Source of the DNA: DATKEG01 sp035544515
Lineage (GTDB): Bacteria; Acidobacteriota; Vicinamibacteria; Fen-336
Direction: 5' to 3'
Length of the DNA stretch: 12,474 bases
Assembly: GCA_035544515.1 (NCBI GenBank)
Contig: DATKEG010000236.1
Span: forward strand, 1-12,474
Part shown: in pieces, positions 6,807 to 12,474 of the stretch
Layout of the letters: each line of letters begins with the position of its first letter
Numbering within the stretch: the stretch's first letter is position 1
Translations under genes and position numbers: made by a program
The notes under the pieces: model-generated
What the model was told of the DNA's origin: nothing
Databases searched by the model: none
The model's input: only the letters and a program-made list of their open reading frames with translations

Positions 6807-8015
6807 TCACGAGTGCTTCCGCATCTCCAGCCGCCCGATCTGGTGGCGGTGCACCTCGTCCGGGCCGTCGGCCAGGCGCAGCGAGCGCGCCTGCGCCCAG
6901 GCCCGGGCCAGGAAGAAGTCCTGGCACACTCCGGCGCCGCCGTGCACCTGGATCGCGCGGTCGAGCACGCGGAGGGTCATGTTCGGCACCGCCACCTTGA
7001 TCTGCGCGATCTCGGAGCGCGCCGCCTTGTGGCCCACCGTGTCCATGAGCCAGGCGGCGCGCAGCACCAGCAGCCGCGCCTGGTCGATCTCGAGGCGCGA
7101 CTCCGCGATGCGCTCCAGCGTGACGTCGTGCTCGGCCAGGCGTTTCCCGAAGGCCACGCGCGAGGCGGCGCGGCGGCACAGCGCCTCCAGCGCGCGCTCC
7201 GCCACCCCGATCTGGCGCATGCAGTGGTGGATGCGCCCGGGACCGAGACGGCCCTGCGCGATCTCGAAGCCGCGGCCCTCGCCGAGGAGCAGGTTCCGCG
7301 CGGGCACGCGTACGTCCTCGAACCGCACCTCGCCGTGGCCGTGGGGCGCGTCGTCGTAGCCGAACACGTCGAGCATGCGCAGCACCGTCACTCCCGGCGC
7401 GTCGCGCGGCACCAGGATCATGGACTGCCGGCGGTGCGGCTCGGGGTTCCGCGGGTCGGTCTGGCCCATGAAGATGAAGACGCGGCAGCGCGGATCGCCG
7501 GCGCCCGAGACCCACCACTTGCGCCCGTTCAGCACGTAGTGGTCGCCCTCGCGGACGATGGACGCGCGGATGTTGGTGGCGTCGGAGGAGGCGACCTCCG
7601 GCTCCGTCATGGCGAAGCCGGAGCGGATGCGGCCCTCCAGGAGCGGCTTCAGCCACTCCTCCTTCTGCTCCGCGCTGCCGTACCGGACCAGCACTTCCAT
7701 GTTGCCGGTGTCCGGCGCGGAGCAGTTGAACGCTTCGGGTGCCACCGGCGAGCGGCCCATCCGCTCGCACAGCGGCGCGTACTCGAGGTTGGTGAGCCCC
7801 GGGCCGTGCTCGGAGTCGGGCAGGAAGAGGTTCCAGAGTCCCTGCACCCGCGCGCGCGCCTTCAGCTCCTCGATCACCGGCGGCACGTGCCAGCGCGTGG
7901 GCGCGGCGGCGAGCTGCTCCTCGTAGGTCTTTTCCGCGGGCGCCACCTGCGCCCGCATGAACTCCTCTAGCCGGCCGAGGTAGTCCCGGGTGCGCGGCGA
8001 GTGATCGAAGTCCAT
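6807..8015 (-). CDS. ACAD10/11-type acyl-CoA dehydrogenase
   Basis: A 402-aa FAD enzyme of the acyl-CoA dehydrogenase fold. It closely follows the dehydrogenase domain of human ACAD10/ACAD11 and related bacterial proteins: FAMTEPEVASSDATNI (134-149), RKWWVSGAGDPRC (165-177), HGEVRFEDVRVP (227-238), a long conserved run at 246-267 (key residues RGFEIAQ and HHCM), and ADGPDEVH (382-389). In ordinary acyl-CoA dehydrogenases the catalytic Glu sits in an EGT motif near this last position. Here D383 or D386 would have to serve, as in the ACAD10/11 subfamily. It is expected to act on 4-phosphoacyl-CoA or a long or branched acyl-CoA; the choice is inferred from the kinase gene upstream. ATG at 8015 has a GGAGG site 6 bases upstream. 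It is the last gene of the operon, 28 bases after the MaoC-kinase gene. Confidence 0.93.
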   Translation of the reverse strand: MDFDHSPRTRDYLGRLEEFMRAQVAPAEKTYEEQLAAAPTRWHVPPVIEELKARARVQGLWNLFLPDSEHGPGLTNLEYAPLCERMGRSPVAPEAFNCSAPDTGNMEVLVRYGSAEQKEEWLKPLLEGRIRSGFAMTEPEVASSDATNIRASIVREGDHYVLNGRKWWVSGAGDPRCRVFIFMGQTDPRNPEPHRRQSMILVPRDAPGVTVLRMLDVFGYDDAPHGHGEVRFEDVRVPARNLLLGEGRGFEIAQGRLGPGRIHHCMRQIGVAERALEALCRRAASRVAFGKRLAEHDVTLERIAESRLEIDQARLLVLRAAWLMDTVGHKAARSEIAQIKVAVPNMTLRVLDRAIQVHGGAGVCQDFFLARAWAQARSLRLADGPDEVHRHQIGRLEMRKHS

Positions 8016-8043
8016 GAGCGCCCTCCGCCGGCGGGTCGGCTGC

Positions 8044-9642
<1,599 letters not shown>

Positions 9643-9721
9643 GGTCAGGACGCCGGCGCCCGCTCCCGCGTCCAGGGTCGCGCCGCCTGCGCGTGGCGGG
9701 GCGCGGTGCGCGCGGCGGCCC

Positions 9722-10495
9722 TCACCATACGGTCTGCCCGCCGTCCACCACCAGCACGTGACCGGTCACGAACGCGGAGGCGTCGGAGGCCAGGAACGCC
9801 ACCGCGCCCTTGAGGTCGTGCTCGCCGCCGAAACGGCCGAGCGGGATGCCGGCCAGCATGCGCTCGCCCTGGCGGTCGAGCACCGCCTTCGACATGTAGG
9901 TGGGGAACCAGCCCGGAGCGATGGCGTTCACGCGGATGCCGTGCGAGGCCCATTCGCAGGCGAGGTCGCGCGTGAACGCGATCACGCCCCCCTTGCTGGC
10001 GTGGTAGGCGGCCGCGCGGAGCACGTCGGGGTGCGCGCCGCCCAGCCCGGAGACCGACGCGATGTTCACGATGGCGCCCCGCCCCTCGCGGATCATGACC
10101 CGGCCCACCGCCTGCGCGCAGAGGAAGCTGCCGGTCAGGTTCGTGTCGAGGACCTTCTGCCAGTCCTCGAGACGCATGTCCTCGAGCGGGCTGCCCCAGG
10201 CCCGTCCCGCGTTGTTCACCAGGACGTCGATGCGCCCGAACGACGCCAGCGTCGCATCCACCAGCCGCTGGACGTCCGCCGGCTGCGTCACGTCGCAGCC
10301 CACGGCCAAGGTACGGCCGCCGAGCGCTTCGAGCTGCTCCGCGGCCTGCCGGCAGCGCTCCTCCTTGCGGCCGCAGACCACCACGTCGGCGCCCAGCTCG
10401 GCCAGGGCCTCGGCCATCTGCCGGCCCAGGCCCGCGGCGCCGCCCGTCACCACCGCCACGCGTCCCTCGAGATCGAACAGCCCGCGGACGTTCAT
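9722..10495 (-). CDS. Short-chain dehydrogenase/reductase
   Basis: A 257-aa classical SDR. The Rossmann glycine motif is TGGAAGLG (17-24), NNAG is at 94-97, and the catalytic tetrad is N119, S147, Y164 and K168 (YHASK). Arg at 43 after the second strand (VVCGRKEE) suggests NADP(H), as in gluconate-5-dehydrogenase-like members. The ending VTGHVLVVDGGQ (243-254) is typical. In this operon it could oxidise the 3-hydroxyacyl-CoA made by the MaoC domain, or reduce a 4-keto acyl-CoA such as levulinyl-CoA to the 4-hydroxy substrate of the kinase; the sequence does not decide. ATG at 10495 overlaps the stop of the upstream 40-codon frame (ATGA), and there is no independent strong ribosome-binding site, so translation is probably coupled. 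Confidence 0.93.
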   Translation of the reverse strand: MNVRGLFDLEGRVAVVTGGAAGLGRQMAEALAELGADVVVCGRKEERCRQAAEQLEALGGRTLAVGCDVTQPADVQRLVDATLASFGRIDVLVNNAGRAWGSPLEDMRLEDWQKVLDTNLTGSFLCAQAVGRVMIREGRGAIVNIASVSGLGGAHPDVLRAAAYHASKGGVIAFTRDLACEWASHGIRVNAIAPGWFPTYMSKAVLDRQGERMLAGIPLGRFGGEHDLKGAVAFLASDASAFVTGHVLVVDGGQTVW

Positions 10496-10614
10496 GGCAC
10501 CGCTGGTGCTGGACGCGCCTCGTTGCGGCTGGCCGCCTGCGACTTGCCGGCGCCCAGCTCCCGCGCCATCGACTGCAGGCCGCCCATCCGGGCGAGGACG
10601 TCCGTGATCCACAC
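10492..10614 (-). CDS. 40-codon DUF937 (YidB-like) N-terminal remnant, translationally coupled to the SDR
   Basis: A GTG-started frame of 40 codons. It begins VWITDVLARMGGLQSMAREL and continues to QAAS and EARPAPAVP. The GGLQSMARELG-x3-QAAS pattern followed by EA-x2-PA is what opens DUF937 proteins, small helical bacterial proteins usually 130-200 aa long; this one stops where the conserved core would continue. The ribosome-binding site GGGAG (10623-10627 on the plus strand) lies 8 bases before the GTG at 10614, so it is probably translated. Its TGA overlaps the ATG of the SDR. It may be a decayed gene now kept as a leader that delivers ribosomes to the SDR. DUF937 function is not established. 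The family call rests on motif recall and is moderate. Confidence 0.5.
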   Translation of the reverse strand: MWITDVLARMGGLQSMARELGAGKSQAASRNEARPAPAVP

Positions 10615-10622
10615 GTTGCTTG

Positions 10623-10627
10623 CTCCC
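10623..10627 (-). promoter_or_regulatory. Ribosome-binding site for the DUF937-like frame
   Basis: GGGAG on the minus strand, 8 bases before GTG 10614. It is the only strong Shine-Dalgarno-like site upstream of the SDR, and so may serve both reading frames through coupling. Confidence 0.5.
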
Positions 10628-10648
10628 TTCGCGAGAGTGTCCCGCGAA
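10628..10648. promoter_or_regulatory. Inverted repeat, possible operator for the acyl-CoA operon
   Basis: TTCGCG and CGCGAA (10628-10633 and 10643-10648) are perfect 6-bp inverted arms separated by 9 bases, with arm centres 15 bp apart (about one and a half helical turns). The word TTCGCGAG recurs at 10734-10741, on the other side of the divergent spacer. The position just upstream of the first frame of the acyl-CoA operon suits a repressor of the TetR or GntR type, but no regulator gene lies beside it. Confidence 0.3.
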
Positions 10649-10687
10649 TCGCCGTCGATAGCGAGGGGCTTCGGCAGGCCGCCGCCA

Positions 10688-10716
10688 TTGCTTTGTGCCG
10701 CCCAGAGGCGTATGGT
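10688..10716 (+). promoter_or_regulatory. Candidate sigma70-type promoter for the signalling gene
   Basis: TTGCTT (10688-10693), exactly 17 bases, then TATGGT (10711-10716). The predicted start is near 10723, upstream of GTG 10808. It overlaps the ATG at 10712, the alternative start of the gene, which argues for the downstream GTG start if the promoter is real. Confidence 0.35.
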
Positions 10717-10793
10717 CGAAGTAATCGATCGCTTTCGCGAGCGCTGTCCAACGCCGCGCGCCCTCCCGCGACAGCCATCTCGTGATTCCTCCG

Positions 10794-10798
10794 GGAGG
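10794..10798 (+). promoter_or_regulatory. Ribosome-binding site favouring the GTG start of the signalling gene
   Basis: GGAGG with 9 bases to GTG 10808. The competing ATG at 10712 has only GAGG at a 3-base spacing, so the GTG is the better start. Confidence 0.55.
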
Positions 10799-10807
10799 GA
10801 GCCCTCC

Positions 10808-12474
10808 GTGAAGGATCCCGTGTCGCCGGTCCGATCCGCCCCAGCCACGCCCAGCGCGAAGGCGGCGGGCGCCACCCTCGAGGGCGCCGTGGGCGGCCCC
10901 GCCCTCGTCCTCGTCGTCGAAGACAACCCGATCACCAGGAGGATGCTTCGCGTCGCCCTCGAGGTCGAGGGATACGCCGTCCTCGACGCCGGCGACGGGC
11001 ACACCGCCCTCGACATCGCCGCGAGCCACCGCCCCGATCTCCTGGTCCTCGACTTCGTGCTCCCGGACACGGACGGGTTGGCGCTGCTGGGCGAGCTGCG
11101 CGGGAGGCTCGCGACCGAGGTGCCGGCGATCGTGATCACGGGCATGGTCTCGCGTCTGGAGGGGCTCAGCGCGCGCAGCGGCGACGGCTCCATCCATTTC
11201 CTCGCCAAGCCGGTCGAGCCGTCCACGCTGCTCGCGGCCGTGCGCGCGAGGCTGGCGTACGGCCGCGCACCGAGACACGGGCGGCGGATCCTCGTCGTCG
11301 ACGACACGGCGCAGAATCGAAAGCTCGCTTCGATGCGGCTGGAGCGCGCGGGATACGAGGTGGAGACGGTCTCGAGCGGCGAGGAGGCCCTCGCCGTGGC
11401 GCGGCGGCGGCCCCCGGACGCCATCCTCGCGGACGTGCTGATGCCGTCCATGGACGGCTTCTCGCTGTGCCGCGAGGCCCGCCGTGATCCCGCGCTGAGC
11501 GCCGTCCCGATCGTACTCGTCTCCGCGGCGTACCTGGACGACGCGGACCGCGACCTGGCGCTCAAGATGGGCGCGAGCGCGCTCGTGGTGCGGACGCCCG
11601 ACCTGGCCGACGTGGTGGCATCGGTCGACGAAGCCCTGAAGGGCGGGGCGGCCGCTCCCGGGGCGTCGAGCCCCGAGGCCGTGGACCGCCTCCACCGCGA
11701 ACGCCTCCAGGTCCAGCTCGCGCTCCAGACGTCGCACAACGAGATGCTGCTGCGGCACGCCGGCATCCACGCGGCCGCGCTCTCGCTCATCAGGGGCCTG
11801 TCCGACGTGCTGGCCCAGCCGCACGAAGCTCCCCAGGTCGTCGGCGACGTGCTCGCGCACAGCCTGGACGCGGCCGGGTTGTCCACGGGGCTCCTCTACA
11901 CCACCGAGGCGAGCGGAGAGTACCGGCTCCAGAGACAGTTCGGCCTCGACCTCGACCGCAGGCACGACGCCGAGGCGTTCTTCGGACACCCTGCGCTCAT
12001 CGGCGGCATCGTCCAGGCCGGCGTCCCCGCCGCCTTCTCCGCCACGACGGAAGGCCTGGACACCGAGATGCGCGACTTCTTCGCCCGCCTCGGCCACTCC
12101 TATGTCCTCGTCCTGCCCTTCGTGGTCCTCGGGAAGACCTACGGCGCGCTCCTGCTGGCGTCGGACAGCCACGACCTCACGGCGAACGCCTGGCTCGCGT
12201 TCGCGCAGAGCCTCGCGCTCCAGTTCGGGCAGACGGTGGCCCTCGGACAATCGCTCAAGCGGCTGGCCGATTCGGAATCGCGCTATCGCAGGCTGGTGGA
12301 GGAGGCGACCGACGCGATCTTTGTCCTCGATACCGAGGGCAAGATCCTCGAGGCCAACCGCCAATCGGAGACCCTGCTCGGCCTGCCCCGCGACGGCATC
12401 GTCGGCCGGCACATCGGGTCGTTCTCCCCTCTGCCCGCGGGGGCGGAGCCGGCACACCTGGGCGCGTTCGCGGC
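10808..12474 (+). CDS. REC-REC-GAF-PAS signalling protein (probable hybrid sensor histidine kinase), cut by window edge
   Basis: The frame is open to the right edge, giving 555 visible residues. Receiver 1 (about 32-150): acidic pair E38-D39, phospho-acceptor D82 in VLDFVLPDTDG, T111 and K134 in LAKPVE. Receiver 2 (about 159-277): D165-D166, phospho-acceptor D209 in LADVLMPSMDG, S239; the conserved Lys is replaced by R262 (VVRTPD). A helical linker (about 285-320) leads to a GAF domain (about 320-480). A PAS domain follows (about 488 to the end: YRRLVEEATDAIFVLDTEGKI at its start, then EANRQSETLLG). The order suggests a histidine kinase or other output beyond the edge; that part is not seen. 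Start GTG 10808 has GGAGG at 10794-10798, 9 bases upstream. ATG 10712 is in frame and would add 32 low-complexity residues. It is divergent from the acyl-CoA operon. Confidence 0.85.
   Translation, partial: MKDPVSPVRSAPATPSAKAAGATLEGAVGGPALVLVVEDNPITRRMLRVALEVEGYAVLDAGDGHTALDIAASHRPDLLVLDFVLPDTDGLALLGELRGRLATEVPAIVITGMVSRLEGLSARSGDGSIHFLAKPVEPSTLLAAVRARLAYGRAPRHGRRILVVDDTAQNRKLASMRLERAGYEVETVSSGEEALAVARRRPPDAILADVLMPSMDGFSLCREARRDPALSAVPIVLVSAAYLDDADRDLALKMGASALVVRTPDLADVVASVDEALKGGAAAPGASSPEAVDRLHRERLQVQLALQTSHNEMLLRHAGIHAAALSLIRGLSDVLAQPHEAPQVVGDVLAHSLDAAGLSTGLLYTTEASGEYRLQRQFGLDLDRRHDAEAFFGHPALIGGIVQAGVPAAFSATTEGLDTEMRDFFARLGHSYVLVLPFVVLGKTYGALLLASDSHDLTANAWLAFAQSLALQFGQTVALGQSLKRLADSESRYRRLVEEATDAIFVLDTEGKILEANRQSETLLGLPRDGIVGRHIGSFSPLPAGAEPAHLGAFA

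Noticed and set aside
6783..6813. Possible terminator hairpin between the LamG-like and acyl-CoA dehydrogenase genes
   Set aside because: Only about 5 bp with a wobble, a 9-base loop and no T-run; too weak to call.
9722..12457. A 911-codon minus-strand open frame running upstream from the SDR through the signalling gene
   Set aside because: Only its last 257 codons are the SDR. The upstream part is the antisense shadow of the REC-REC-GAF-PAS gene, kept open by high GC; it has no recognisable domain.

Overview
High-GC DNA, roughly 70% G+C by eye, densely packed with genes on both strands. No RNA genes, insertion sequences, CRISPR arrays or phage genes are visible. The best taxonomic clue is a PadR regulator overlapping an 883-residue two-domain FtsX-type permease. 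This pairing, the 'acidobacterial duplicated orphan permease' (ADOP), is typical of Acidobacteriota, especially the soil Vicinamibacteria-like lineages. The exported PD40/amidohydrolase-type propeller, GH43 and LamG-like proteins fit that too. The assignment is inferred from gene content only.

Layout. (1) 1-687 and 775-1662, minus strand: the N-terminal part of a PD40 beta-propeller protein, and upstream of it a Tat-exported dienelactone-hydrolase-family enzyme. (2) 1816-2880, plus strand: a secreted GH43 glycosidase, divergent from the hydrolase, with a good sigma70-like promoter in the gap. (3) 2909-5901, minus strand: padR and the ADOP permease, joined by an ATGA overlap. (4) 6054-6782, plus strand: a secreted LamG/DUF1080-like protein, divergent from padR. 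(5) 6807-10614, minus strand: an acyl-CoA operon. In transcription order it holds a 40-codon DUF937-like remnant, an SDR, a MaoC hydratase fused to an APH-type kinase, and an ACAD10/11-type acyl-CoA dehydrogenase. (6) 10808 to the right edge, plus strand: the 5' part of a REC-REC-GAF-PAS signalling protein, cut by the window.

The most interesting region is the acyl-CoA operon. ACAD10/11 in animals and LvaA/LvaC in Pseudomonas putida use an APH-type kinase plus a special acyl-CoA dehydrogenase. They convert 4-hydroxyacyl-CoA through a 4-phosphoacyl-CoA to an enoyl- or 3-hydroxyacyl-CoA. Here the kinase is fused to an R-hydratase-like MaoC domain with an intact Asp/His pair, so one polypeptide may hold the first and last catalytic steps with the dehydrogenase acting between. 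An SDR is available to oxidise the 3-hydroxy product or reduce a 4-keto precursor. The operon also carries two scars. One is the C-terminal tail of a second acyl-CoA dehydrogenase, lying out of frame under the 3' end of the kinase gene. The other is the truncated DUF937-like frame, whose stop overlaps the SDR start.

No stretch over 300 bases lacks a gene. The largest gaps are the divergent spacers at 1663-1815, 5902-6053 and 10615-10807, and each holds candidate regulatory sequence described below.
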